Below are positions 55,120 through 64,000 of a stretch of DNA of 64,000 nt, piece after piece; within the stretch, counting starts at the first letter, position 1, and each line of letters opens with the position of its first letter. Location of the stretch: contig NZ_BDCM01000004.1 of the NCBI RefSeq assembly GCF_001613505.1, positions 186,001 through 250,000 on the forward strand. The letters are read 5' to 3'. The notes under the pieces are model-generated. The model made no database searches. It saw only the letters and a program-made list of their open reading frames with translations, and was not told the DNA's origin. This stretch comes from Nocardia mikamii NBRC 108933 (lineage in GTDB: Bacteria > Actinomycetota > Actinomycetes > Mycobacteriales > Mycobacteriaceae). Position numbers and translations under genes: made by a program.

Positions 55120-57402
55120 ATGTTCTCGGCGCCCGCCTTCGCACGCGGGTGGGCGCCGGTCCCGGCGTGGCCGGCTCGGCGGCGAGGCGAGGTGCCCGGA
55201 GATCGCGGAGGCCGTGACGGCAGCGGGCATGAGAATCCTCCTGCCGGCGCCGTCGCCGAGATCACCGCGTCCGGCGCCCGGATCGACGAATCGGCGCAGC
55301 CTGTTCCGGCCGGCGCGGCGGACGCCGACCACCCCGGAGCCGCCTTCGCCGTCCCGCGCGGCCGATCCGGTGGACCCGCGCTCGCGGGCCTGCGCGCGTC
55401 GATCCGCCGTCCCGTCCTGCTGGTGGCGGTCCTGCTGATCCTCGCGCAGATCGGGTTGCGTGGTTGGGTGGCCGGGCGCGGTTATTTCTACTGGGACGAT
55501 CTCATCCTGGTGGGCCGGGCCGACCGCTATCCGCTCTGGTCCGCCGATCTGCTGCTCTACGACCACGACGGCCATTTCATGCCGCTGGCCTTCGTGACCG
55601 CGTGGGTGGTGACCCGGATCGCGCCGCTGCACTGGGCCGGGCCGGTGGTGACCATGCTGCTGCTGCAGCTCGCCGCCTCGGTCGCGGTGCTGCGCATGCT
55701 GCTGGTACTCGTCCCGCGGCGAGCCGGTGCCCTGCGCTGGGCCGTCCTGGTTCCGTTGATCGGCTACCTGTTCTGTCCGCTGACCCTTCCGGCATTCGCC
55801 TGGTGGGCGGCCTCGTTGAACGCGCTGCCGCTGCAGTTCGCGCTGGCCTGGGTGATCGCGGACGCGGTGCTGCTGATGCGCACGGGGCGCGGGCGCTATG
55901 CGATCTCCGGTCTGCTGGTGCTGATCGTGGGACTGTTGTTCTTCGAGAAGGCAGTGGTGGTGCCGTTCGTCGCCTTCGCCGTCGCGGTGCTGGAGCGCTA
56001 CATCGTGGGCGCCCGCACCGTCGACGCGGAGGCGGATTCCGGCGACGTTTCGTCGTCCGTGCAGCCGGGCGGGCCCGCCGACTCGGGTGACGCCGGGATG
56101 TCCGGCGGTGGCGCGCATCCCGGCGAAGCACAGCCGGCAGGTGATCATGCCGACCCCAGCGTCTGGGCGGCGGTTCGCGACGTGGCGCGCACGGGCGCGG
56201 CGCTGTGGACCGGTTCGGCGCTGATCCTCGCGGGCTGGGTCGCGGCCTATCTCACCGTCGCCGACCACATCGCGGTGGACACCAGCCTGGCCGGGGCGCG
56301 GCGACTGCTCCACAGCGCCACCTCGTTGGGGATCGTCCCGACCCTGCTCGGCGGGCCGTGGGTGTGGGCGCGCTGGCTGCCGTCGACACCGTGGGCCACG
56401 CCGCCGGGGTGGACCGTCGTGCCCGCCTGGCTGATCCTCGCCGCGGTGGTTCTGGTGACACTCCGATCGCGCCGCCGTGTGCTGACGGTGTGGGTCCTGG
56501 TCGCAGGATACGTTCTGGCCGTTCAGCTTCCGATCGTGCTGATTCGCGGCGGGCCCAACACCGCCGCCGAACTCATGCAGTCGCTGCGCTATCCGGCCGA
56601 TGTCGCCGTGGTGCTGGCAGCGGCGATCGCGTTGCTGCTTGCCGCACGGCCGCGGTCGGCCGGGCGGGCGCGTCGTGTGCCCGAACCGCACCCGACCGAC
56701 GCGCAAGCCGCCGACGCGACGAGATCACGGGATTCGGCGACGGCGGAGTCCCCTCGGGTGGCCCGGGGCGCTGTGATCGTGCTGACCGCGGCTTTCGTGG
56801 TCAGCAGCGTGTGCACGACCGTCTCGTTCGCTCGCTCGTGGGAGATCTCGCCGACCCGCACCTACCTCACGAATGCCCGTGCCGCACTGGCGGATCGCCA
56901 CGGCGCCCCGTTGCTGGAGCAGGAGGTGCCGTGGGGGGTACTGACCCCGATGATCTATCCGCAGAACCTCATCGCGCAGGTGCTCGGGCCGATCGCCGGC
57001 CCGGAGGCGTTCGATGTCGCCACGCCGCAGTTGCGGATGCTCACCGACGACGGCACGCTCGCCGATGCGTCGGTGTGGTGGAACCGCCGGATTCTCGCGG
57101 GCCCCGAACCCGGATGCGGATATCGCATCGACGGCGCCGAGCCGGTGGCGCTGTGGCTGGACGGGCCGATGCTGGACCACGGCTGGACCGCGCAGATCAA
57201 CTATTTCGCCGACCGCGACGGCCGGATCACCGTGGCGCTCGAGCACGGCGATGTGGTGGTCGCGCCGGTGCGGGCGGGTGTGCACACCGTCTTCGTGCAT
57301 CTCGTCGGTGGCGGTGAGATCGTGCGAATCGGCTCGCGCACACCGGGATTGGAGGTGTGTATCGGGGTCGGCCCGGTGGGCGTGGCGGCCTTCGGGCGCT
57401 GA
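55120..57402 (+). CDS. Polytopic membrane protein, GT-C-like glycosyltransferase candidate
   Basis: A 760-residue protein with about ten membrane helices. The first loop has the acidic motif 'GYFYWDDLILVGRA', the position where GT-C sugar transferases carry their catalytic Asp. The N-terminal 85 residues are low in complexity. A cytosolic loop near 306-345 is Gly/Ser/Asp-rich, and another near 505-530 is polar. The last 170 residues form a soluble outer domain. GT-C enzymes use polyprenyl-phosphate sugars at the outer face; activity is inference from the motif. Confidence 0.72.
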   Translation: MFSAPAFARGWAPVPAWPARRRGEVPGDRGGRDGSGHENPPAGAVAEITASGARIDESAQPVPAGAADADHPGAAFAVPRGRSGGPALAGLRASIRRPVLLVAVLLILAQIGLRGWVAGRGYFYWDDLILVGRADRYPLWSADLLLYDHDGHFMPLAFVTAWVVTRIAPLHWAGPVVTMLLLQLAASVAVLRMLLVLVPRRAGALRWAVLVPLIGYLFCPLTLPAFAWWAASLNALPLQFALAWVIADAVLLMRTGRGRYAISGLLVLIVGLLFFEKAVVVPFVAFAVAVLERYIVGARTVDAEADSGDVSSSVQPGGPADSGDAGMSGGGAHPGEAQPAGDHADPSVWAAVRDVARTGAALWTGSALILAGWVAAYLTVADHIAVDTSLAGARRLLHSATSLGIVPTLLGGPWVWARWLPSTPWATPPGWTVVPAWLILAAVVLVTLRSRRRVLTVWVLVAGYVLAVQLPIVLIRGGPNTAAELMQSLRYPADVAVVLAAAIALLLAARPRSAGRARRVPEPHPTDAQAADATRSRDSATAESPRVARGAVIVLTAAFVVSSVCTTVSFARSWEISPTRTYLTNARAALADRHGAPLLEQEVPWGVLTPMIYPQNLIAQVLGPIAGPEAFDVATPQLRMLTDDGTLADASVWWNRRILAGPEPGCGYRIDGAEPVALWLDGPMLDHGWTAQINYFADRDGRITVALEHGDVVVAPVRAGVHTVFVHLVGGGEIVRIGSRTPGLEVCIGVGPVGVAAFGR

Positions 57403-57444
57403 CCGCCATAGCCGTGGGGCATCGGTCGCCCTATGCTCGGACAC

Positions 57445-58440
57445 ATGCAGTTCCAGGCGATGGTTGCGCACGAGACCGACGACGGCGTGGTACTGGCCCG
57501 CGAGGAGGTGGGCGAGGATTTCCTCGGGCCGGGCACGGTGACGATCAAGGTGCACTATTCGAGTGCGAACTTCAAGGACGGGCTCGCCATCACCCCGCGC
57601 GGCGGCGTGGTGCGCAATTACCCGATCATCCCCGGCATCGACCTGACCGGCGAGGTGGTGGCCTCCGAGGATGCCGCCTTCACGGTGGGTGATCTCGTGA
57701 TCGCGCACGGTTACGAGATCGGCGTCGCGCACAACGGCGGCTTCGCCGAATACGCGCGCGTGCCCGCCGAATGGGTGGTCAAGCTGGAGGGCTTGAGCCC
57801 GCGCGAGGCAGCGGCCCTCGGCACCGCCGGATTCACCGCGGCCATGAGCGTGCAGGCGCTGCTCGACCGCGGACTGGCCCCGGGGGACGGGCCGGTGCTG
57901 GTGACCGGTGCGACCGGCGGCGTCGGCAGCGTCGCGGTGGACATCCTGTCCGGCCTCGGCTACGAGGTCACCGCCTCCACCGGGAAGACCGATGCGAGCG
58001 AGCTGCTGTCCACCCTCGGTGCGGCCGCGGTGATCGGCCGCCTGCCCGAGGATCCGGACGCGAAACCTCGTCCGCTGGGTAAGGCGCAGTGGGCCGGCGC
58101 GGTCGACAGCGTCGGTGGTAAATCGCTCGCCCACATTCTCAGCACCGTCCGCTACGGCGGGTCGGTGGCCGTCAGCGGCCTGACCGGCCGGACCGAACTG
58201 CCCACCACCGTCATGCCGTTCATCCTGCGCGGAGTCGGCCTGCTCGGCATCGACTCGGTTAACTTCCCGATCGACCAGCGGCGCGCGCTGTGGGCCCGGC
58301 TCGGCAAGGACCTGAAGCCCCGGCATCTGTCGGCGCTGGAGAATATCGCGCCGATCACCGAGGCCGAGGCGGTGCTGCACGCCATCCGCGGCGGTCACCA
58401 CTCCGGCCGCACCGTTCTGGCGGTGGCCGGCGAATTCTGA
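57445..58440 (+). CDS. AcuI/YhdH-type acryloyl-CoA reductase-like MDR protein
   Basis: A 331-residue NADPH-dependent oxidoreductase without zinc ligands. 'YSSANFKDGLAIT' and 'IPGIDLTGEVV' are the signatures of the YhdH/AcuI branch, and the NADPH fold is 'VTGATGGVGSVAVDIL'. The frame is open from 57433. AcuI reduces acryloyl-CoA to propionyl-CoA in relatives; other enones are also possible. Confidence 0.9.
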   Translation: MQFQAMVAHETDDGVVLAREEVGEDFLGPGTVTIKVHYSSANFKDGLAITPRGGVVRNYPIIPGIDLTGEVVASEDAAFTVGDLVIAHGYEIGVAHNGGFAEYARVPAEWVVKLEGLSPREAAALGTAGFTAAMSVQALLDRGLAPGDGPVLVTGATGGVGSVAVDILSGLGYEVTASTGKTDASELLSTLGAAAVIGRLPEDPDAKPRPLGKAQWAGAVDSVGGKSLAHILSTVRYGGSVAVSGLTGRTELPTTVMPFILRGVGLLGIDSVNFPIDQRRALWARLGKDLKPRHLSALENIAPITEAEAVLHAIRGGHHSGRTVLAVAGEF

Positions 58441-58489
58441 TCGAGCGGCGGGCGTCGGTATCGAACGCTCGCCATTCGTTCCCCACCTG

Positions 58490-58511
58490 TTTTGAACTGA
58501 TCTATCCAAAA
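58490..58511. promoter_or_regulatory. TetR operator O1 (TTTTGAACTGA...ATCCAAAA)
   Basis: A 22-base element upstream of the TetR gene at 58529. It shares 20 of 22 bases with O2 at 59164-59185, upstream of the exporter. The half-sites TTTTG and CAAAA are inverted. Confidence 0.8.
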
Positions 58512-58528
58512 CGTGTTAGCCTGACCGC

Positions 58529-59101
58529 ATGGCACGACCCAAGCAGTTCGACGAACCGGGGGCGGTGGACGCGGCCATGCGCGCTTTCTGGAGCGCCGGT
58601 TACGAGGGCACGTCCACCCAGGACCTCTGTGCGGCCACCGGTCTGGGCCGCTCGAGTATCTACAACACCTTCACCAGCAAGCACGACCTGTTCGAGCGGG
58701 CGCTGCGGCGGTACATGGAGTTCAAGAACGCCGATACGTTCGAACTGCTCGACGGTCCCGGTTCGGTGCGCGACAAGCTCGAGGCGCTGCTGCGGCGTGT
58801 GGTGGACGCGCCCGAGGACGATCCGCTGGGATGTCTGGTCGTGAACACGACCGTCGAGATGGGCCCCCGCGATCCCGAGGTCGCCGCGATGTTGCGTGCC
58901 GATCTGGATCGTCGGATGTCCGCGCTGGTCGGGGTGATTCGCGCCGGACAGGCCTCGGGTGAGGTCGACGAACGGGCCGATCCGTCCGATCTGGCCCAAT
59001 TCGTCGTCGCCACCATCGGCGGTATGCGGGTGGCGGCGCGCGGCGGCGCTTCTCGGGACACGTTGGCCGGTATCGCGGAGGTCGCCCTGCGCTGTCTCTG
59101 A
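58529..59101 (+). CDS. TetR family regulator of the adjacent MFS exporter
   Basis: A 190-residue regulator. The HTH is at about 25-60 ('GTSTQDLCAATGLGRSSIYNTFTSKHDLF', with the recognition part 'GRSSIYNTF'). ATG 58529 lies 18 bases after operator O1. The second operator upstream of the exporter is almost identical, so it should repress both itself and the exporter. Confidence 0.93.
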   Translation: MARPKQFDEPGAVDAAMRAFWSAGYEGTSTQDLCAATGLGRSSIYNTFTSKHDLFERALRRYMEFKNADTFELLDGPGSVRDKLEALLRRVVDAPEDDPLGCLVVNTTVEMGPRDPEVAAMLRADLDRRMSALVGVIRAGQASGEVDERADPSDLAQFVVATIGGMRVAARGGASRDTLAGIAEVALRCL

Positions 59102-59163
59102 TCGATCGACCGGGGCGGTCCGTCACATGGTCGAGCGGTGAGTCGCGGCTGTGCATGCCTTTG

Positions 59164-59185
59164 TTTTGAACTGAACGATCCAAAA
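59164..59185. promoter_or_regulatory. TetR operator O2 (second copy)
   Basis: It has the same length as O1 and 20 of 22 bases are identical, 17 bases before the exporter ATG. The half-sites are inverted. Confidence 0.8.
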
Positions 59186-59201
59186 TCGGAAGGGATACGA
59201 A

Positions 59202-60422
59202 ATGCCTTCGGCGGTATACATATTGGGCCTGGCGATATTCGCGCAGGGCACCTCGGAGATGATGTTGTCCGGCCTGCTCACGGGAATGGCCTCCGATCTC
59301 GGCGTCACCGTTCCGCAAGCCGGACTGCTGATCTCGGCCTTCGCCGCCGGCATGCTGGTGGGCGCGCCGATTCTGGCCGTCGTCACGGCGCGCTGCTCGA
59401 GGCGCACCGCCCTGCTCGCCTTCCTGGCCGTGTTCGTCGCCACCCACGTCGTGGCGGCGCTGACCTCCGACTACGGCGTCCTCGTCGGCACGCGCGTCAT
59501 CGGCGCCTTCGTATACGCGGGATTCTGGTCGGTGGCCTCGGCGACCGCGGTCGGATCGGTACCGCCGACAGCGCGCGGGCGGGCGATGAGCGTCGTCGCG
59601 GGCGGCCTGACCATCGCGACCATTCTCGGACTCCCGGCCGGCACCTTCATCGGTCAGCATCTGGGCTGGCGTGCGGCGTTCTGGACGGTGGCGGCCGGCT
59701 GCGCGCTCGTGATGGTGGCGGTGGCGATCGCGGTGCCCCAACAGCGCGCCGAGCAGGCGCCGCCCGTGCGAAAGGAATTGCGCGCCTTGGCCACCCGTCC
59801 GGTGGCACTGTTGTACGGCACCACCGTGACGGCCACCGCGGCGCTGCTGGTCACCTTCGGCTACCTCGGCGCCCTGCTCACCGAGACGACCGGGATCGGC
59901 GAGAACTGGGTGCCGGTGGTGCTGGGCGTCTACGGTCTCGGCTCGTTCGCCGGCATCGTGATCGGCGGACGCACCGCGGACGCGCATCCGCTGCGCAGCC
60001 TCACCGCCGGAATCTCGGGTCTGGTGCTCGCCTCGGTGATACTCGCGCTGACCGCGCACTATTGGGCGGCGGTCGTCGTGGTGTCGTTCCTGCTGGGCGC
60101 CTTCGGTTTCGGGACCAATCCGGTGTTGAACAGCCGGGTCTTCGCCCTCGCCCCCGCCGCCGGAACGCTCGGCGCGGCGGGCAACGTGATGTCGTTCAAC
60201 ATCGGCATCACCCTCGGCCCCTGGCTGGGCGGACTCGCCCTCGGCGCCGGCGCGGACTATTCGGTGGTGGGCTGGATCGGCGCGGGGCTGGGAGTGCTGG
60301 CGCTGGCATCGGTGGGTCTGAGCCGGGCCATGGGTGGAAAGCGCTCCGACGCGGGACCGTCGCCGTCCGACGCGTCCCGGCCGTCCACAGAGAGTGCGAC
60401 GGTCGTCCCCGCGCAGCTGTAG
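59202..60422 (+). CDS. MFS exporter, Cmx/CmlR-type chloramphenicol-resistance-like
   Basis: A 406-residue transporter with about twelve helices. The N-terminus 'VYILGLAIFAQGTSEMMLSGL' and 'FAAGMLVGAPILA' match the Cmx/CmlR/AraJ branch of drug exporters from memory. The MFS loop is 'ARCSRRTAL'. It is followed by a terminator and controlled by the upstream TetR. The family is often linked to chloramphenicol export; the real substrate cannot be read. Confidence 0.9.
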   Translation: MPSAVYILGLAIFAQGTSEMMLSGLLTGMASDLGVTVPQAGLLISAFAAGMLVGAPILAVVTARCSRRTALLAFLAVFVATHVVAALTSDYGVLVGTRVIGAFVYAGFWSVASATAVGSVPPTARGRAMSVVAGGLTIATILGLPAGTFIGQHLGWRAAFWTVAAGCALVMVAVAIAVPQQRAEQAPPVRKELRALATRPVALLYGTTVTATAALLVTFGYLGALLTETTGIGENWVPVVLGVYGLGSFAGIVIGGRTADAHPLRSLTAGISGLVLASVILALTAHYWAAVVVVSFLLGAFGFGTNPVLNSRVFALAPAAGTLGAAGNVMSFNIGITLGPWLGGLALGAGADYSVVGWIGAGLGVLALASVGLSRAMGGKRSDAGPSPSDASRPSTESATVVPAQL

Positions 60423-60432
60423 CGAACGTGCC

Positions 60433-60462
60433 GGCGCGGAGGTGGTATCCCACCTCCGCGCC
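60433..60462. terminator. Bidirectional terminator between convergent exporter genes
   Basis: A 13-base perfect stem (GGCGCGGAGGTGG / CCACCTCCGCGCC) with a TATC loop, ten bases after the MFS stop and seven bases from the ABC transporter stop. Confidence 0.85.
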
Positions 60463-60469
60463 GAACACC

Positions 60470-62350
60470 TTATGCCGCAGCGACTTCCGTGTCGTCGGCG
60501 AATTGGGTGCGGTAGAGCTCCGCGTACCGGCCCTGTTCGGCGAGCAACTGCGCATGACTGCCCCGCTCGACGATGCTCCCGTCCTCGATCACCAGGATCT
60601 CGTCCGCGTTCCGGACGGTCGACAGCCGGTGCGCGATGACCAGGGCGGTCCGTCCCTCCAGTGCCTCGGTCAGCGCCTCCTGCACCGCGGCTTCGGAGGT
60701 GGAGTCCAGCGACGCGGTGGCCTCGTCCAGGATGACCACCCGCGGTTGTTTGAGCAGCAGCCGGGCGATGGTCAATCGCTGCCGTTCACCGCCGGACAGC
60801 CGATATCCGCGTTCGCCGACCACGGTGTCCAGACCGTCGGGCAGCCCGTCGATCACCGTGCGCAACCGGGCTCGCTCCAGCGCGTCCCACAGCTCCGCCT
60901 CACTCGCCTCGGGCCGGGCCAGCAGCAGATTGGCGCGGATGCTGTCGTGGAACAGGTGGCCGTCCTGGGTGACGAGTCCGACCGTGTCCTGGATCGACCG
61001 GGTGCTCAGGTCTCGCACGTCGACGCCGCCGAGCCGGACCGCGCCGCCGTCCACATCGTAGAGCCGCGAAACCAGTTGAGCGATGGTCGATTTACCCGCA
61101 CCGGAGGACCCGACCAGGGCGATCATCCGCCCCGGCTCGGCGCGCAGCGATATCTCGTGCAGCACCTCGCTGCCGCCGCGATGGTCGAGCGTCGACACAT
61201 CCTCCAGCGAAGCGAGTGAGACCTTGTCGGCCGACGGGTAACCGAAACGCACCCGGTCGAATTCCACCGAGACCGGGCCCGCCGGAACCGCCACCGCATC
61301 CGGCGCATCCTGGATCAGCGGCTTCAGATCGAGAATTTCGAAGACCCGCTCGAAGCTCACCAGCGCCGACATGATGTCCACCCGCGCACTGGCCAGCGCC
61401 GTCAGCGGGGTGTAGAGCCGGGTCAGCAGCAGCGACAGCGCGACCACGGCGCCGGCGTCGAGCTGCCCGCGCAGTGCGTACCAGCCGCCGAGGCCGTAGA
61501 CCAAGGCCACGGCCAGCGCGGAGACCAGCGTCAACGCGGTGACGAACACCGTCTGCAGCATCGCGGTCCGCACGCCGATATCGCGCACCCGCCCGGCGCG
61601 CACCGCGAATTCCGTGGATTCCTGATCCGGGCGTCCGAACAGTTTCACCAAGGTGGCGCCGGGCGCCGAGAAACGCTCGGTCATCTGCGTGCTCATCGAG
61701 GCGTTGAGCTGGGCGGCCTCACGCTGGATACTCGCGATCCGGGTGCCCATCCGGCGCGCGGGAAACATGAACAGCGGCAGCAGGATCAGGGCCAGCAGTG
61801 TGATCTGCCAGGACAGCCGCACCATCACCGCCACGGTCAACAGCAGCGTCACGATATTGGTGACCACGCCGGACAAGGTCGTGCTGAACGCGCGCTGCGC
61901 ACCGATCACGTCGTTGTTGAGGCGGCTGACCAGCGCGCCCGTGCGGGTGCGGGTGAAGAAGGCGACGGGCATCTTCTGCACGTGATCGAATACCGCCGTG
62001 CGCAGATCGAGAATCAAACCCTCCCCGATCCGCGCGGACAACCACCGGATAACGATGCCCAGGCCAGCGTCGAGCACGGCCACAACCGCGATCACGGCCG
62101 CGAGGGTGAGGACCGAGCGCGGTGCGGCGTGGCCGACGATGTCGTTGACCACTCGCCCCGCCAGCACCGGATTGGCCACCGTCAGCAACGCGGACGCGAT
62201 GCTGAAGATCAGGAAGCCGATGAGCTGAGCCCGATGCGGGCGCGCGAATCGCAGAATGCGCGCGGCCGTCTCCCGGCGCAGACCGCGCCGCTGCTGGGGT
62301 GCGTGCGCCTGCCGGTACAGCTGACTCCACGCGACCGATTCGATGCTCAT
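60470..62350 (-). CDS. ABC transporter, fused permease and ATPase (exporter type)
   Basis: A 626-residue half-transporter that dimerises. Membrane region at about 30-330 with six helices, then the ATPase (Walker A 'GSSGAGKST' near 412, signature 'LSGGERQRL' near 515, Walker B 'VVILDEATASLD', H-loop 'VIAHRLS'). ATG 62350 has AAGGAG six bases upstream. The closest type is the multidrug/lipid A exporter class; the substrate is unknown. It is convergent with the MFS exporter. Confidence 0.93.
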   Translation of the reverse strand: MSIESVAWSQLYRQAHAPQQRRGLRRETAARILRFARPHRAQLIGFLIFSIASALLTVANPVLAGRVVNDIVGHAAPRSVLTLAAVIAVVAVLDAGLGIVIRWLSARIGEGLILDLRTAVFDHVQKMPVAFFTRTRTGALVSRLNNDVIGAQRAFSTTLSGVVTNIVTLLLTVAVMVRLSWQITLLALILLPLFMFPARRMGTRIASIQREAAQLNASMSTQMTERFSAPGATLVKLFGRPDQESTEFAVRAGRVRDIGVRTAMLQTVFVTALTLVSALAVALVYGLGGWYALRGQLDAGAVVALSLLLTRLYTPLTALASARVDIMSALVSFERVFEILDLKPLIQDAPDAVAVPAGPVSVEFDRVRFGYPSADKVSLASLEDVSTLDHRGGSEVLHEISLRAEPGRMIALVGSSGAGKSTIAQLVSRLYDVDGGAVRLGGVDVRDLSTRSIQDTVGLVTQDGHLFHDSIRANLLLARPEASEAELWDALERARLRTVIDGLPDGLDTVVGERGYRLSGGERQRLTIARLLLKQPRVVILDEATASLDSTSEAAVQEALTEALEGRTALVIAHRLSTVRNADEILVIEDGSIVERGSHAQLLAEQGRYAELYRTQFADDTEVAAA

Positions 62351-62521
62351 CCGCATCTCCTTCCGCTGCCGGGTTCATCTAACCCCGGGCCACCGACATT
62401 AAGACCTCAACAAAGGTTGAGAGCAAGTAGTCCCGGTTCGCCACGAGCGAAACGCGCCGGGTGACGTGCGCTGCCGCGCCGCGCCCCGGCTGCCGGTCGT
62501 CGGCCTCCTAAGGTCGAGGTC

Positions 62522-63439
62522 ATGTCGTCGAACCACAGCATGCGAGCGATCCAGTACGAGCGAGTGGGCGGGCCCGAGGTGTTGACGCAGGTGGAGGTGC
62601 CGATTCCGGACCCCACCGGAGATCAAGTGCGGGTGGCGATCCGGGCGGCGGGGGTCAATCCGGCCGATTGGAAGATCCGCGCCGGACTGATGCCCGGTCC
62701 GCCCGGATTCCCCCGCCGTGCCGGATTCGAGATCGCGGGTGTGGTCGACGCCGCCGGACCCGAGGCTCGGTTCCGGCCGGGTGACGAGGTGCTGGGCTGG
62801 GCTCAGGGCGGCGGCTACGCGGAATACGCGCTGGGCACCCAACTCGTCGCCAAACCGGCCGAGCTGTCGTTCGCGGAGGCCGCCGCCATTCCGGTCGCCG
62901 CCAACACGGCCGGTACCGGCCTGGACGAACTGGCCGTGAAGTCGGGCGAGACGTTGCTGGTGAACGGTGCCTCCGGCGCGGTCGGCGCGTTCGTGGTGCA
63001 GCTGGCCCGGGCTCGCGGCGCCACGGTCGTCGGCACCGCCTCGGCCGCCAACCAGGAGACCGTGCGCACGCTGGGTGCGGTCCCGACCACCTACGGTGCC
63101 GGCGTCGCCGAGCGCGTGCGCGAGCTGGCGCCGCACGGCGTCGACGCGGTCTACGACTGCGCCGGCCACGGATTCCTGGACGCCGCAATCGAATTGCGTG
63201 GCGGAACCGATCGCATCATCACCATCGCCGACGGCGCCGCCGCCGAGAAGGGCGTCACCTTCTTCGCTCGAACCGGCGGCCCCGACCTCGACATCGTGGC
63301 CCGCGTCGCGCGATCGGTCGCCGCGGGCGAATTCCGTCTCCCCGGGGCTGCGCGTACCTACCCGCTGTCCGAGGCCGCCGCGGCCCAGCGCGACAGCGAA
63401 ACCGGTCACGGACTCGGCAAGATAGTCCTGCTCCCGTAA
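62522..63439 (+). CDS. Quinone oxidoreductase-like NADP-dependent MDR enzyme
   Basis: A 305-residue zinc-free medium-chain reductase. The signature 'GVNPADWKIRAGL' and the NADPH fold 'LVNGASGAVGAFVVQLARARGA' are typical of the QOR branch; the zinc Cys/His are absent. It reduces enones or quinones. Gene order gives no pathway. Confidence 0.9.
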   Translation: MSSNHSMRAIQYERVGGPEVLTQVEVPIPDPTGDQVRVAIRAAGVNPADWKIRAGLMPGPPGFPRRAGFEIAGVVDAAGPEARFRPGDEVLGWAQGGGYAEYALGTQLVAKPAELSFAEAAAIPVAANTAGTGLDELAVKSGETLLVNGASGAVGAFVVQLARARGATVVGTASAANQETVRTLGAVPTTYGAGVAERVRELAPHGVDAVYDCAGHGFLDAAIELRGGTDRIITIADGAAAEKGVTFFARTGGPDLDIVARVARSVAAGEFRLPGAARTYPLSEAAAAQRDSETGHGLGKIVLLP

Positions 63440-63533
63440 CCGCCTCGGCGGCACGCGGCGGTGCAGCGGGTCTCGCCGTGCGTGGCGATCCCGAGCGGTG
63501 AGCGGACGGGTGCTCGCGTTCTACGCTGGCGAT

Positions 63534-64000
63534 ATGACCGACTCCTGGGTGCGGGCCCTGCGCGACCGGATCGACGGCGAGGTCGACGACGACGCCCGCC
63601 GCCGCGCGGAGTACTCCTCGGACGCCTCGAACTATCGCGTCCTCCCGGCGGCGGTGGTCTACCCGCGCGGCGACGAGGATGTGGCCGCGGCCGTGCGATT
63701 CGCCCGCGAGGAAGGGAAGCCGATCACCGCACGGGGTGGCGGAACATCCGTGGCGGGCAACGCGATCGGGCCCGGACTTGTGCTCGATTTCAGCCGGTAC
63801 ATGAACGCGGTGCTGTCCATCGACGCCGACCGCCGTTGCGCCCGAGTGCAGCCGGGTGTCGTGCTGTCCGGCCTGCAGCAGGCGGCCGGGCGCCACGGCC
63901 TGCGACTGGGGCCGGACCCGTCGACCCAGAACCGCTGCACCCTCGGCGGCATGATCGGCAACAATGCCTGCGGCCCGCGCGCGGTGTCCTGGGGCCGCAC
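63534..64000 (+). CDS. FAD-binding oxidase/Fe-S protein (partial, GlcD/YdiJ type)
   Basis: The first 155 residues of a longer protein cut by the right edge. The PCMH-type FAD domain is recognisable ('EDVAAAVRFAREEGKPITARGGGTSVAG' region, then 'NACGPRAVSWGRT'). The latter is the segment shared by D-lactate/glycolate oxidases and the larger FAD-(Fe-S) proteins. Which of these it is depends on the missing C-terminus. Confidence 0.85.
   Translation, partial: MTDSWVRALRDRIDGEVDDDARRRAEYSSDASNYRVLPAAVVYPRGDEDVAAAVRFAREEGKPITARGGGTSVAGNAIGPGLVLDFSRYMNAVLSIDADRRCARVQPGVVLSGLQQAAGRHGLRLGPDPSTQNRCTLGGMIGNNACGPRAVSWGR

Overview
The window is high-GC actinobacterial DNA. Everything points to a mycolic-acid-containing member of the Mycobacteriales, most likely Nocardia or a close relative. 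The evidence is a SigM / MurJ / MutT-like / PcnA block in the order known from Mycobacterium tuberculosis, a complete mce operon, an XRE+DUF397 pair, a Ugp-type sugar-phosphate transporter and many TetR genes. The species call is inference. The left edge should lie toward oriC, because in relatives this block is followed by trxB-trxC-parB-parA-gidB; that too is inference.

Region by region. 1-11.4 kb: a minus-strand cell-envelope block (anti-sigma partner, sigM, a very long murJ, a secreted DUF6049 protein, a NUDIX hydrolase) diverges from pcnA, the CCA-adding enzyme. 11.4-21 kb: a lipid-binding-like protein, a secreted DUF4185 protein, an MFS exporter, pirin, a DUF4190 membrane protein, an XRE/DUF397 regulatory pair with a divergent partner, and an M13 zinc metallopeptidase. 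21-24.3 kb: a ugpA-ugpE-ugpB importer without its ATPase. 24.4-29.8 kb: an L,D-transpeptidase, a cytochrome P450, a serine beta-lactamase-fold esterase and two small secreted proteins, one a trypsin-like protease. 30.1-40 kb: a full mce operon (two YrbE permeases, six MCE proteins, one Mce-associated protein) behind a perfect KstR-type operator and closed by a strong terminator; this marks it as the mce4-type sterol importer. 40-48 kb: RNase H, SRPBCC, a hypothetical membrane protein, a TIGR03084 protein, DUF445, an alcohol dehydrogenase diverging from an AurF-like di-iron oxygenase, and a TetR. 48.4-54 kb: lon with an HspR-type HAIR operator, a DUF1707 protein, a thioesterase/TetR pair and dinB. 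54-64 kb: enoyl-CoA hydratase, a GT-C-like membrane protein, an AcuI-like reductase, a TetR plus MFS chloramphenicol-type exporter sharing duplicated operators, an ABC exporter, a quinone-oxidoreductase-like enzyme and the start of a FAD-linked oxidase.

The least ordinary feature is a dispersed, coding-compatible repeat that encodes a short basic peptide of the type A-D-R-V-R-V-S-R. It occurs at three unrelated places. Each time it is inserted exactly between a ribosome binding site and the next gene: as a 51-codon ORF translationally coupled at both ends (before murJ), as a 23-codon ORF (before mce4A), and as an in-frame N-terminal extension (on the AurF-like gene). Other notable signals are several unannotated operators, low-complexity insertions inside DinB and Lon, and an unexplained structured segment near 25.5 kb. 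I see no CRISPR array, no insertion sequence, no rRNA and no convincing tRNA.
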